Origin: Rotaria sp. Silwood1
Taxonomy: Eukaryota; Rotifera; Eurotatoria; Philodinida; Philodinidae
Reading direction: 5' to 3'
DNA: 64,000 nt
Assembly (NCBI GenBank): GCA_905250075.1
Contig: CAJNOP010000024.1
Coordinates: 1,705,883 to 1,769,882, forward strand
The notes under the pieces: generated by a model
What the model was told of the DNA's origin: nothing
Databases searched by the model: none
The model's input: the letters and a program-made list of their open reading frames with translations, nothing else
Shown here: piece after piece, positions 15,869 through 28,368 of the stretch
How the letters are laid out: the number at the start of each line of letters is the position of its first letter
Position numbering within the stretch: position 1 is the stretch's first letter
Position numbers and translations under genes: made by a program

Positions 15869-17642
15869 TCAATATAATCCATAACATATTTTTGCATAAG
15901 GAAAATATTCTTCTAAAGAATTGGAAGGTTTTTCTTGACCCCAAAAATGTAATTTACTTATTTTGGCACAATTAGTTCGAGTAGAATCTCTTGTAAAATT
16001 GTGTGTTACTCGTTGTAAAGATTCATAATCAACATAAACAATAATATTATTTTGCAAATATGTTTTAGTATGAAAAAGAAATTGTTCTATATAATCATCA
16101 TGAACATCGCTAATATAAAGTTTCGTAAGAAATAAATATTCAATAAGCGATAAAGTTTGATTATTACTGTTTGATTCATAAGATTGTTTTCGGTTTTGTG
16201 GTTTATAATTAACTAAAGATAATTCTTCTATAAACGGAAATGATTTCTGAATTCGAAGAAAAAATTCATGTTCAAAAGGTTGTTCATCAAATAATGACAC
16301 CACACGAACATGTTCAAATAATCCACCTGGAAAATTATTTGTAATGCCGGTATAATATCGCATTAGAAATGGATATGAATAAATATAACATTGACTTTGT
16401 TTTCTATCTGCAAAATAATCAACATAAGAAATTATTTTATTAAATGGAAAGTCAATGAATGTTTGTTGAATATCTTCTGTTGATGGAAAACTCATTTCAT
16501 TAAAAATATCGATGAATGATCTAATAAAAAATGTAAATTGATTTAATCGTGGCATTTGTTTAATAACTTTTGTCTTGAGATGACTTCCATCAATAAATGT
16601 TTCATCAACATACACCGTAAGATATAAACCGAGTTCTTCTAGATTTGACATTCGATAGAGAAGTGGAAGAATGGCTTCATTATAATGATATGTTGCGAGT
16701 TCACAGGAAAGAGAAAAACACTTTAGATTTGGTAAATCACCCTAAAAAGTAAAATGTTTTATTGCTTGACAACATTGAATTTTTTTCTTGTAAAACTAAC
16801 TTGATTTATAATTTCATCTGGACACCAAGTATTAGCCAAATCGACATGAAGCGTGTGAAGTTGATCAAAACGACCATCGAGAAGATAAAGACAATCATCA
16901 AAAGAATGTACGTTGATAATTAATTTCAAAAGAGTTGAAGAACGAACATTAGGAAAAAATGGATTATCAAAAATTAATCGAACACGATTTTTATACGATG
17001 ATTCATATAATACAAAAGTTGTCAGACGAGTGAAAACAGTGAAGATTTTATCACATGCGTGTGCCACTGACAGTGTCATCCGTTCATGATTATCATCATT
17101 ATTATTATATATTGTAAAAAAAAGTTTTGTTATCTGATTTTTGAAAATACTCGAAAGAGTTTCATCTAAACATACATAATCAATATATTCAATGATATAG
17201 TCTTTTGATAAATCTTTCATTTGTTTCAGAATAAAAAGAATTCAAATAAAAATTTCTTACCATTAAAAAGACATTGAGCTGACTCTTCATCAATATTATA
17301 AAGACCAAGACTATCTAAGTTAGGATAATTGGCAACACGTAAAACATGTTTTATAGATGATAAATCAATATCAAGCCATTGAATTTTATCATGAATCGAA
17401 GGTAAAATTTGTAAACAAAATCGATTAAGCATTATATCAGAAGAAAATAGATCGATAAAATTATCTAATGACCATTTGACAAAAGTTAAATGACTTGTAA
17501 AAATTCGATCATGAATTATTTTATTTAGTCGCTGATTGACATCATGGAAAGAATAAAGTACGTCAATATTGTTCAATTTTTGAAAAATAATCATAAGGAT
17601 TTCATCAGGTAAATTATTTAATTCAATGCATGAATATTCCAT
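15869..17642 (-). CDS. F-box protein, LRR-like C-terminal region
   Basis: Predicted SCF ubiquitin-ligase substrate adaptor of 555 residues in three exons (17642-17261, 17213-16801, 16741-15869). The F-box occupies about residues 7-50: LNNLPDEILMIIFQKLNNID, then VLYSFHDVNQRLNKIIHDR. The rest is a series of loosely repeated Leu-rich segments (YPNLDSLGLYNID, FDQLHTLHVDLAN, LPNLKCFSLSCE, MSNLEELGLYLTV, FPFIEELSLVNY) ending with SLEEYFPYAKICYGLY. Such single-copy-looking F-box/LRR genes are, to my knowledge, a large lineage-specific family in rotifers. The Skp1 partner and substrate are not visible. Both introns are under 60 bases and phases agree. Confidence 0.85.
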
Positions 17643-18558
17643 GTTTATTTTTATTGATCTATTCTTTTCAATTTATGAATGTTAATATTTATATGCATAT
17701 ATACTCATCTATTCTATTTGACCAATGTCGTCAATATAAACAATAATGAATTGTTCTATAGTCCAACAAATTGTTAGCGAATAAATGTTATTATTTATTT
17801 TTCTCCTTTTTCTAATATGGCATACAATAAAAATTTATATTTCTTCCATTTATTTATTTTATAATGTGCATAGGAACATTTGCAAGATTCAGTTGATACT
17901 TAAATAAAGTTAGTGAAAAAATATTTCTCTACCCATTTGGGAAAATCAATCTCAAAGTTTTAGAATAGATGCTATAACATAAAGTCAAATTTTGTGTTTC
18001 TCATTGACGTTAATTTAATTGTTATTGAAAAACAGAGAGAATAAGTGTTTATTCAATTACTTTGGTTAGAATATGTTTGAATTCTAATTCGATACATTTT
18101 GAAGAGACTATCAAGAAAAAATGTGAAAATCTCCAAGTATAATTCTATGATTAATAATAGTTACTCGAATAAATAATTTCTTATGAAATATAGATGGTAC
18201 TGCAATTCCTAATAGTTACATGTTAGCAACACTTCATTATTGAATGTATCAAGATATTTTATGTTAGTTTTACCAAGTACTTTTGGTTGAAATTGAAAAC
18301 TGATAATATTATAAGTCTTATAGGACGAATAATATGAAAGAGATTATCATGTTGTTCCAATAAAAAAGCGAAATATTGATTTAGTTCACAATTTACATCG
18401 ATCTTCTCATCTAATTTAATAAATCGATATTCTTTAAGAGAATACCGTACTTTGAATGCACGAAGTGAGTGTGAAAGTTTAGGATCTAGATTATTGAATC
18501 ATAAATTGTCAGCTATAATTTCTCACGAGTTTCTAGGTATGGGCTTGTTATGCGTGGT
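17643..18558. other. Intergenic, no gene recognised
   Basis: AT-rich non-coding sequence. Short open frames show no recognisable protein. Confidence 0.45.
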
Positions 18559-19528
18559 GCAGGCCTTGCAGCGTGTGTACTTTCCTGATTTTTTTAAGGT
18601 GTCCTGATTTTCCTGCTTTTGACTGAAAATCCTGATTTTGTCCTGATTTTTCAAGATTTATCTCTGTAGGACCTCATATATATCATTTTGATGTTTTTGT
18701 TTTGTTATACTCAACGTTTCTTAAAAATTTTATGGAAATATTTGTTGAATATTTTCTATAAAAAGGAATATGGTACTCGAATTTTTATTTTGTCTATTTT
18801 TTTCTTGTAATCACTTTAAGAATTGATTATTTCGAATTAATTGGTTTTTGAAAGCATCTATTTTATCATTAGTTATTATCACCAGTACTTCGGCGATATT
18901 TATATCATACAGTTTACGACCGTGCGTAGCTGCATTAAATCTTGTATTTCCTTATTTTAACATTTTAGTCGATTTACTAAAGTTTTCTTGTAAACGCTTT
19001 TATTCGTTTATCTATAACACGGTTGTTTTATATGTGCGAAGAACAGGGATGTGAAGAAGAGGAAAAGTAGCAGAGAGGGGAAGGAATCATGATGCAGGGA
19101 AATGGTTTGAGTGCCGAAAAGATGGTTATAGAACCTTAAAAACTGCGGATTTTGCTTATTTCTTTTTACGTCTATTTTCCTGATAAAAATGTGATTTCGA
19201 CTAGAAACAAATGAGACTCCAATAGTAAAGGATGCCTCCTTCCGTAAGCCACGTGTCTGAGGAAAAGAAAACGTATACACAATGCATAATTAGAGATAAC
19301 GAACGACAAGGAAAAGGCAGAACTCGAAGCATGTATTCGGCGAAATACAATCTAGTAATTTCAATGAACTATCATTGATTGACATACTTTTGTACAGCTT
19401 TCATCCTGAACAATAGCACTATGATAAGATTTAAAATGTCCTGATTTTAATCGAAATTCCTGATTTTTTTCTAAAATGTGTCCTGACTATTTTCCTGATT
19501 TTCAGACATAGGCCGCTGCGACCCCTGC
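18559..19528. mobile_element. Possible decayed DNA element with TCCTGATTTT clusters
   Basis: Two clusters of the word TCCTGATTTT and close variants (about five copies at 18582-18652, about four at 19437-19503), in the same orientation, sit just inside candidate inverted ends: TGCAGGCCTTGCAGCG on the left and the complement of TGCAGGGGTCGCAGCGG on the right. The end sequence CAGGGGT resembles hAT termini. I find no target duplication and no transposase, so the boundaries are tentative. Confidence 0.4.
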
Positions 19529-20763
19529 AAGTATATAATGATGATATTCGTATGGATGCTATATCCGGTGATCGAAAAATTTCACCAACATCACCAAAAA
19601 ATACAACTACTACAAATGGCTGTCAAGGATAATAATCTTGTCTTTTTTTTTTCTTAGTTGTATTTATTATATATTTTTCTTAATGTTTTCTCTATGTGAA
19701 AATTAAAATACAACAAAAATTAAACCATTTTCTATCGTTGTATGCCACAATTGATATGCTGAATTCCTTCATTTACGTGCAACATAACAAGCTACATCGT
19801 GTTTTACGTTTTTAATCCTGCAGGGATTGGACTGAAAGCTTCTTAGCTAATATAAGTTTTCTGTGGTAGAACAGATGCAGCGTAATATCTCGAGATTCTT
19901 TTTCCTTATTAGAGGATAGTTCATATGAATAGACATGTACCAAATAACAACCAATCCTTCGTTGATCCTGTATATAATTGAATCATTATATAAATACGTT
20001 AATCAATTTTGAAAACATATATAGTGAGTAATGTTCTTCTTTAGTTTACAGAAAGAGTCAATTAGCTAGCAAATTTATTGCTGTCCTTTCTTGAATCTAA
20101 AAAAAGCTATTAGCACGATTTCTGCGAGGTTCAAATGTGAAACATGATTGAGTTGCTTACTTTTGTTGTGAATGTTGTCACGTATGCGATAAATTTTTGC
20201 TAAAATGTCTATGAGGATTGGACACAGTAGAAGTTATGTCAAAGCGCGTCCAATGTACTACCATATGAGATACTATTCAATGTTTTTCTGCGCCAAATCA
20301 GTGAGAAAATTAGAAATCAAGCAAAACATTGTTGCCTGACTATCTACTGTGCACGGAAAGGTAGGCCCACGTTTCTACTCCTACATACCTTTAACACTCC
20401 TTTTAGAGCTTATTTCAGAAAATTAAAAAAAAAAAAAAGATTTATTAAAAAATTCTAGCCACCGCCGAAGCTTGAGACTTTCGCATATGTCTCAGGTTGG
20501 AAAAAAATGGCTCGTAGAATAGGATAATGGAATATGATGACATATAATGTGTTGTGACACATTGGTTTACAGCCGTTTCTGCCGATTGGAATGATTGTCT
20601 TGGAGCTTTCAAAAACGAAAAAAAGTTAAAGGTTTTCAGCTTCCGGCTAAGCTTGAGGCTAGTTGTAGTCGCTATCGATTAGACTATCGCAATCTACTCC
20701 TATTCCTAGGTGATGATATGATTTTGAAAGAGCTCGTTTGGTATATAATTATCAAATAATGAA
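19529..20763. other. Intergenic with a possible gene 3' remnant
   Basis: Just after the repeat, about 19538-19632, an open frame on the plus strand reads DDIRMDAISGDRKISPTSPK and then a Thr/Asn run to a TAA, followed by T-rich 3' UTR-like sequence. It could be the last exon of a disrupted gene, but I do not recognise it. The remainder is non-coding. Confidence 0.3.
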
Positions 20764-21530
20764 AATGATATCAGCCTTTGAACCAATTATAACTGGTTTG
20801 TTAACATTATCTATCTGTTGATTTAACTTTGTTTGTTTGTTCTTAACTGGAATATTTGCTGTAACATTATCAATTACTTTAGGTAGGATGGTGAATTTAT
20901 ATAGTTATACCTATGAGATCTATTTTAGTAAGACTTGTTGGTGCATCGAAAATCTTTCAAGCTGTTTGTCGAGATATGATTTATTCTCGTTTAAAATATT
21001 TTGCTGTTGATAATGGAAAATCTAATGAATCAATACGAACATATGTCCTAACATATTTCGTTGCTGTTTCATTTACTGCTATTGATAAAGAAAATTTTTT
21101 GAATATTTCTTGTTTTTCAAATAAATTTTTATATCTTTCAAAGGTGAATTAAATGTAATTGAACCGATATTTTCCAATTTTCTTTTTCTAATGACTTATG
21201 CATTAGTTAATTATGCATGTTTCAATGTATCATTAGCAAAAGCTAATGGATGGAGATCAGATTTTCGATATTATAATAAATGATTGGCATTAACTAGAGC
21301 ATTATTATGTGTTGCAGTGATGTTTATTATCAATCGGTAAGATTTTGACAATGCAAAAATATATCTCGAAAAATCTTCTCTTTTTTTAAGATGGGCTGCT
21401 TTGATCACATTTGTAGTCAATAGTGGAATTTTTCTATATGTTAGAAGGACAAAACCAGATAAAAATATTCTAGATATGAATAAAATTTTAATGATGGATT
21501 TTTGTAGGATTTAATTGGGGTTCATTTTAA
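20764..21530 (+). pseudogene. SLC12 cation-chloride cotransporter pseudogene
   Basis: Fragments in order match the transmembrane core of Na-K-Cl/K-Cl cotransporters: a degraded LTGIFAVTLSITLG segment; [99 protein letters not shown]; and FNWGSF. A TGA at 21281-21283 replaces the Trp that follows the YYN motif in family members. An intron after TAI seems to have lost its GT donor. Splice sites elsewhere (CG|GTAAGA at about 21338, acceptor at about 21390) are still recognisable, so this is a genomic duplicate and not a retrocopy. The N-terminal and long cytosolic C-terminal regions are absent. Confidence 0.8.
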
Positions 21531-21660
21531 TTAAATGACGAAAATAAAGTATATTACTAAATAATAAAGAAGTAACTAATTAATGTATAATCTCGAAATG
21601 ATGGTAATGATAATCGATCGAGAATATGTCAAAGATGCAAAGGCATAATTGTCTTATCTA
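21531..21660. other. Short intergenic spacer
   Basis: Non-coding sequence between the pseudogene and the duplicated segment. Confidence 0.4.
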
Positions 21661-21819
21661 AAAAAAACACAAACAATGACTTAACCTCGAAAATTATTCT
21701 AGGCGGAACATAAGAAAAATGATTATAAATTAGAAGAAAGAGAACGGGGAATGATAAGTGATACACATCGACTAACAATCCAATAAACTAAAGCAACAAT
21801 TATTTCGGTATTTTACAAA
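21661..21819 (-). repeat. Duplicated 160-bp segment, copy 2 (inverted)
   Basis: Reverse-complement partner of 14477-14639 with only scattered differences (for example TTATGTTCCGCC against TTATATTTCGCC). The two copies face each other across 7 kb holding the AMFR fragment, the telomere-like array, the F-box gene and the SLC12 pseudogene. Confidence 0.85.
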
Positions 21820-22128
21820 TATCATGAAAAATGTAAACTAGTGACCTCTGATGATTTTTAAATGCCATTGATTAGTTATTCAACAAAAAAAATGTGTTAT
21901 TTCAACGCCTAAGCACGATATTTCTTTTTGTATGTATCACATCAAATAGTAGAATGTAAATTTTCTTTTGAATTTCACACTCTTTATATTACGCATCATA
22001 TAGTAAAGCACCCCAAATGACAAAGAATAATATGTAAAATATTAATCTCATTCTTTTGTCAATTATTTTATTTAAATAAAAGCAGGGATAGGTAATCATG
22101 ATTGAAAAAAAAAGACATCTGAAGAATG
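21820..22128. other. Intergenic, no gene
   Basis: AT-rich spacer that contains the 3' UTR of the minus-strand neuropeptide gene. An AATAAA-type signal read on the minus strand is not obvious. Confidence 0.4.
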
Positions 22129-22684
22129 TCATTCAAAAAGTGTGATTTCTGGTTGTGATAGTCGTTCTTCACGTGAGTTCTCACTTTCTTGATTTGATAC
22201 CATTAGACAATTTTTATCCATTTTACATGAATCTGAAGCGTAAATATGCTATTGTTGAAAATATTTTTCAAAAAGTAAATTGCTTACCTATACCACAACA
22301 TACTCCATTGGCAGCACATCGACCATTTGGTAAAGCTGAACAGATTGTAGTCTTAATTTCACATGGTATGACATTACGGTCTTCCAGTGAACATTGACGA
22401 ATGTCAGATGGATTGCCAATACGACAAGCTAGGCCAGTACAACAAATTGATGGACCAAAACATTGACCATTTAGTCCACATCTTGGGCACTAAATTTAGG
22501 AAGAACGAAAATAATAATCTTTTAAGAAAAAAAAAAAACTTTATTGATTTCTAACTTGATGATTATGTAAATTATTATCAAAATGTAAGTTTCGTTTACC
22601 ACCGATAGGACAATTGGTTATATAGCATGCGTGATTCAAATGTATAATAGCCAAACAAAGAATGAATAAAATAGATCGGTGCAT
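22129..22684 (-). CDS. Oxytocin/vasopressin-type neuropeptide-neurophysin precursor
   Basis: Secreted neurohormone precursor of 144 residues in three exons (22684-22556, 22489-22288, 22232-22129), phases 0 and 1. A 19-residue signal peptide (MHRSILFILCLAIIHLNHA) is followed directly by the nonapeptide CYITNCPIG, then G-KR, which supplies the amide donor and the dibasic cleavage site. After a short spacer comes the neurophysin domain with all 14 cysteines in family order: CPRCG, GQCFGPSICC, ACRIG, QCS, PCEI, ICSALPNGRC, GVCCG and CKMDKNC. The intron inside neurophysin and the one just after the hormone sit where family introns are expected. Position 8 is Ile, as in mesotocin-type peptides, so it lacks the basic residue of vasopressin-type peptides. 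A short acidic C-terminal tail (SENSREERLSQPE) may be a reduced copeptin-like end. A CTAG acceptor 8-15 bases before the ATG suggests a 5' UTR exon or trans-splicing. Confidence 0.95.
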
Positions 22685-25270
22685 GATATGAGAAATACTA
22701 GAATTAGGTAAAAACACGAAGGAAAATATAAAAAAATTTATCCGTATGTGAAGTTAATTATGAATGATGTCCGTAATTATTCGAACGGACAGGCATACGT
22801 ATGGATATTAATCACTTATAATTTAAGTATTATTTATTTAGTTTGCTCAAGCATTTACAAGACTTACCGCATAACTATCTTTTGAATGAAACTTCAAATA
22901 ATTACATGTAAGAAAAAAAAATCTTACTAAAGAAAATAAAAAACAGTCAGCTCGACAAACTGAATCTGAAACTATATAAGAATGTGCACTGGATTTAAAA
23001 AGAAAATAAAAATAGTTGGTAATGAAGAAAATGTGATAGGCAATTTAATTGAACAAGTGAGAAAGAAAAATGATGAGAAGTAATATTATTATCACTTAGT
23101 ATGCATGAATTGACGCATTAGACTAGTGCAACCTGCTTGTAAATAAAGTTAACACATTTTAAAATACAAAATATGACCAAAAAAAGTTCTTCAAATATAT
23201 GCAAAAGAATGCTTTTATGATACGAAAGACTATTCGATAGAAACAAAGATGTTCTTGAAATATCTAATACATACTTGAGAAATGTCAAGTTAGAATTTTC
23301 TTATCTGTAATAGTACTGTGTTTATATTCTAGCGTAAAAAAAAAGGTTAATAATTAAAACTAGAATAAGATCAAGATTTCATTGAACTCAGGCAAACTTT
23401 TTTACTGATTTACAATATATGTGCATATTTCAATTATTAACAATTTTCACTTTATTAGTTTATCTTGTCGATTATTTTAAGGATGTGTATGTTTTCGGCA
23501 TTCATTGTTTTCTTTGAACGATTTCCAGCTAAACGTAAAAATTTTAAATATACTTGTATTTATGGAAAAATTTCAGAAAAGTGATCTTACTTACGAGGTA
23601 TTTCTTCAAATGTTTCTTTATTAATCTACTATCATGTGAATTACTTTTTAATCCATTAGAGGCGATGTGAACCACCCGTGGTTCACAGTAAAGAGTAGTC
23701 TAAAAGCTCATTTACCACAGATAAAATTGAGTATCTCTGTCATACTTTGAAAGAAGCTGAGTCTTTAACCAATGATAAAGGAATGTTCATAGCTCATATT
23801 TATAAGAGGAACCTTGATAAAAATTGTTTTGAAGTGTTACAGCTCTTATAAATAAAGAAATGAAATCTTTCTCCAATTATGAAAAAGCAGTATTCTTATC
23901 GCCGCAGAAGAATTAAATATTATCATAGTTACGAATAAATGCGAGACAATAATTCATACAAAGAGATATTATTGAAAAACACTGTCTTTTTTTAAACTTT
24001 GAAATAAAGTTTCTAGGACTTATGCTTGTGAATATTTGCATGCTATACATTTGTATATTCACGCAAAACATTTCTTACATATGAAATTAGTACTACAACG
24101 ATTCTTCGTTGATATGAAAGATTTTTTTATATTTTAATGTTAATGTTACTATGACCAAGAATTTATATTATTCATTCAATGTATCATTATTTATTTTTAG
24201 TCAAAAAAATATTAACTTGATGTTTAATAATCGCATTATATAGTTTGAAAAAAAATTATTTTTTTTTCAAGTTTTCTAAAAGCTATTGTTATTCGTGCAC
24301 ACCTATGGTGTCATAATTATCAGTTGTTCATTATATTCTTGAGTTTTGATTGCACTTCGTAGGAAATTAATTATTGAAGTAATGAAAGCACTTTATTCTG
24401 TCAAATAAAGCATATGTATTTGAATCTTATATCAGTAACAGATTCCTGTCTATTCAAACGTAAAGTTCAACACGTGTAGGAATTACTATATAGTAAAATA
24501 AGTGTCGTGTCCGAATATTTTATGAGAAAGCAATTAATGCCTTTGTATGTAGCATTTTCTTTCAGTTTGCATAAACTAAAAAAACTAGTTTATTAAGCAC
24601 ACTAGTCTGATCGTTTTTTAATTTCTTTATCAAAACCAATCGAAAACTCAAAAATAATAAATACTTTATGGATACAATAAAACGATGATGGCATCTAACT
24701 TTTCAAATAATATATAAGAAAGTGAGTGTTTATGTGCCAACACGAAAAGAATTCCATACGCCTACATGCATTTTAATAAGATTTTATTATTTAGTTGATC
24801 TCTTTTATAAAGAGTTCACATAGAAATATTCAACTTGAAGCACAAAATCGATCTGATATTTTGGAAAATCTTGTCAGGAAACGAATCCAACATGTGTAGT
24901 TTCAGTTTTGTTCTTACTTATGATCTCTCTTATGTACCAAAAGAATTGTCTAAAAATGGATTTGTTTTGTAACTAATTTAAAAAAATGTCATTGTTCATT
25001 TTTCATTATTATATTTGATGAATATAGGTTTGAAATCACATATATTTATTGATAAACTTTTTTAAATGCATTCTTATCATTCATGTATTACAATCAATAA
25101 GAATACAACTGAAAAATCATTAAAATCTACATTATTCGAAACGTTGTCGTCACACACATATAATAAATTAAAGGTAATATTACAAATGTTCTGACTTCAA
25201 CTTAAATAAATGTTCATTAAAATAAAACAAAAAAAGCCCATTCCTGACTATTACTAATGCAAAAAAAAAC
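22685..25270. other. Intergenic, no gene; one perfect short palindrome
   Basis: About 2.6 kb of AT-rich sequence without recognisable coding. At 23667-23686 GTGAACCAC and its exact complement GTGGTTCAC are separated by CC. Upstream regulatory elements of the neuropeptide gene would lie in the first part. Confidence 0.45.
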
Positions 25271-27979
25271 TCAATTATTATTCATCTCTTCATACTGTTG
25301 ATTTTCTATTGTCATTGTATCTTCACCAAGTAACTGACATAGTTCATTTAAACGTTGTTGAATTTGTGGAACACCAGCTAATTGTGCTTCAAGACGTTCT
25401 TTCTCACCTTTCAATGTCAAAAGTTTTTCTGTATTCAATACTTCAAATGTCCATCGACCCTCACCATCAAATTGAAGTAAATGTGTATGATAAGCCCTTT
25501 AATATTTAAAAAATAAAATTTAGAAAATATTTCTCTAATAATTATCAAAATTTACTAACCAAAGAGATGGTCGATGTGTAATAGTAAGTAATGATATACC
25601 TAAATCTTTTGCTCGTTCATATATTTTACCTTCAACATCAATTGATACTGCACTTGTACATTCATCAAGTAGAGCATATTTAGGTCGATGATAAAAAATT
25701 CGAGCTAAACCAAGACGCTGTTTTTCACCACCAGATAAAATATCTTTCCAATCACGTTCAGCATTTAAACCACCTTCACGTTGTACAATATATTGTAACT
25801 CAACATTATTAAGAATTTCCATTAGTTTACTATCATCAACAAATGCTCGATCAATTGTATCTGGATAAATAATTTGATCACGTAATGTACCTGGACACAT
25901 ATAAGGTCGTTGTGGAATAAGAAAGAAATTTGATGGATTAGGTCGATGAAGACGGCCAGAATAAATTGGCCATAAACCACGAACAATGCGAAAAAATGAT
26001 GATTTACCACAACCATTTGGTCCAGTGATAAGAACGTGCATACCCGGTGTAATCTGAAAAAGAAATATTGAGAACAGTTGTCCTTGATGTGTGTAGTGAA
26101 GAATTTTACCTTCAAGGAAAGACTTTCGACAATAATATCACCATTTGGTGTGATGATCGGTACATTTTCAGCGATAATATCTTCTTCAGATTCAATGATT
26201 TGACCTTCTATTAAAACAAATAAAACCAAAAGAAACAGAAATTTTTCTTTTTCACAATTCATTTTTGACCAACCTGCTCGTTGATTTACTGCCACTTTTC
26301 TTTTTACAGTTGTTAATGAATGCTCAGGATGACCTTCATCTATTGTCATCGGAGCTCGTTGATAGTGTTCATGGGCACATTCGTCAAAAACATGAAGCAT
26401 TGTATAAACTCGATTTGTATGTCCTGCCAATTCAGCAATCTTTAATTAATTAAAAAAAAAAGAATATTCTCATTCATTTATAATTATTGTCTAATAGATT
26501 AATCTTACTTCTTTATATGATGAAATAATACGTTCAAGTGCATCAGCACCAGATGTTAATAAACTTTTACTGACTGTAAATGCTTCTGTACGTGTACTAA
26601 TACCAAGTGGATCTCCTACTGGATCTAATAATAACAAAGATGATTTAGTATTTAATAAGAATATCGGTCTTATTTACCATCTGTTTCTGGTGGTCCATCA
26701 TATGTAAGAAAAGGTATTGCAATGAATGTCATTCCACCTAAGAATAAAAAACACTTATTATTTATAAAAATATTTTCGTGTAGACATACATGCATGCCAG
26801 AAATATTTCATTAAAAATTGTTCAAGCATAATAAACCATAATTTTTTCTTAATAATTAAACTTGTTTGTGCCCGTAATTGATCGTATAATTTTAATATCC
26901 AATTTTTCTCAACCTATTTTTTAATTTTTGGAATTATTTCTATATGAGATGAAAAATCATTCGACATACTTCATGACCATCGAAAAAGGCTATTTCTTCA
27001 GCATTAGCAATAACTCTTGTATGAGCAAAACGAAGTATGCCTCGTCTTCTAGCTTCTTCAGAGACAAGTCTACCAAAATGAGGTGATAATTTACGAAGGG
27101 CCATGAATGTAACCGAAATAATTACAACTAGCATAGCAGGTACTTCTGATACCATAGAAAACAAAAAAAAATGAAATTAAAACATCATGATTGATTTATC
27201 TTTCTGATTACCTTTAAGACCTCGTGCTCTTTTTCTTAGTAGCATCATTGAAATAAGTGACCAAGAAATAACAGCTACATCAAAAAATGGTTTTGTTAAA
27301 TGAGAAAAAAGATGAGTTAATGTTGATGTAAATGTTTCAATATCATCTGTTAAATTTTGATCTGGTGTAAGTAATCGACTATCCAAATTTGAGACTCGAA
27401 AATATGTTTGATTCTAGAATTAATTGAATTGCTGATTGAAACAATAATGATAGACGATGTAAAACTTACGCGAAAATAAGCTTCGTATGCATGACGAGTT
27501 AGTTTTGTACGAAATGCTAATGCAAGTTTGGATTCTGCAAAACGAATTGCACTATTTATAAAACTAGCTGGAACGGAAACAGCTAGAAATATACTAATTG
27601 TACGAAAAAAATCTCGTGGATTTCTTTGTACTAGTGATTTTACAATAGCACCATCAAGATGTGCTATATAAACTGAAAGAAATGTTCGTGTTATAAGTGT
27701 TGTTAAATGCGTAATTAATAGAAAGAATGAATCACTTCGTAAACGTGGAATAAGAATTCGAATAAGTACTCGAAGTTGATGAAAAAATTGTTTATTAATT
27801 GTTTTTCTAATTGATGATGGTGGAATGGCATTAGTAGAAGATCCTTCTCGTAGAGTTATAAGAGATTGTCGTTTTTTCAATATAAGATATCGACGATAGC
27901 GACGAATAAGATAAATTATTAAAGCAAATGATGATGAAAAAAGAAGAATCTTTAATCGACGACAACGCGTTGGATTCAT
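25271..27979 (-). CDS. ABCD1: Peroxisomal ABC half-transporter, subfamily D (ABCD1/2-like)
   Basis: Half-size ABC transporter expected in the peroxisomal membrane, where family members import very-long-chain acyl-CoAs. Ten exons give 723 residues, close to the roughly 745 of human ABCD1. The N-terminus is basic with a hydrophobic helix. The membrane domain has [35 protein letters not shown] and the EAA-like motif [17 protein letters not shown]. The nucleotide-binding domain has Walker [27 protein letters not shown], signature [20 protein letters not shown], Walker [13 protein letters not shown] and H-loop ITHRPSLW, then a coiled end ([16 protein letters not shown]). The NBD and EAA region track ABCD1/2 more closely than ABCD3 or ABCD4 as I remember them. 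The gene follows the tubulin on the same strand, 389 bases away. All catalytic motifs are intact. Confidence 0.95.
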
Positions 27980-28368
27980 TTATTCAACTTAATGATATGA
28001 TAGTACGATTTTTAGTTCGTCCTCGAACTTTTTGATAAGAGCAATGAAAGTTCTTGAGTTGTTTGCCAATTCATTTTTGGTTGTCAGTCATTCAGCTGTT
28101 AAGGAATTTGTTAATGGATGTAACATAACCAACAGTGAGTACTCGTTAGATGTCATTCTACTCAAGAAAGAGTAACAGTAAAAAAATATAAATGCACTAA
28201 TAGATTCTATTAGACATTAGAAAAACGATTCTGGCAGAACAATCCAAATCGATAGTGACGAATAATCTTATTGGCAGACTTTCGATAATCTATTCATTGA
28301 ACTATTTCGCTTTTCTATTTCTAATACTTTTAGATATTTATGTCAAATATATAATTTTATTTAAGAAA
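27980..28368. other. Intergenic spacer between tubulin and ABCD
   Basis: Contains the tubulin 3' UTR and the ABCD upstream region. No gene and no clear core promoter element. Confidence 0.45.

Noticed and set aside
18559-19528. Calling this a definite hAT element
   Set aside because: The 8 bases outside the candidate ends (GCGTGGTG and CAAGTATA) do not match, and there is no transposase.
25822-26430. 202-codon minus-strand open frame overlapping the ABCD gene
   Set aside because: Its first part is ABCD exon 7 and the rest reads through an intron into the wrong frame of the ATP-binding exon.
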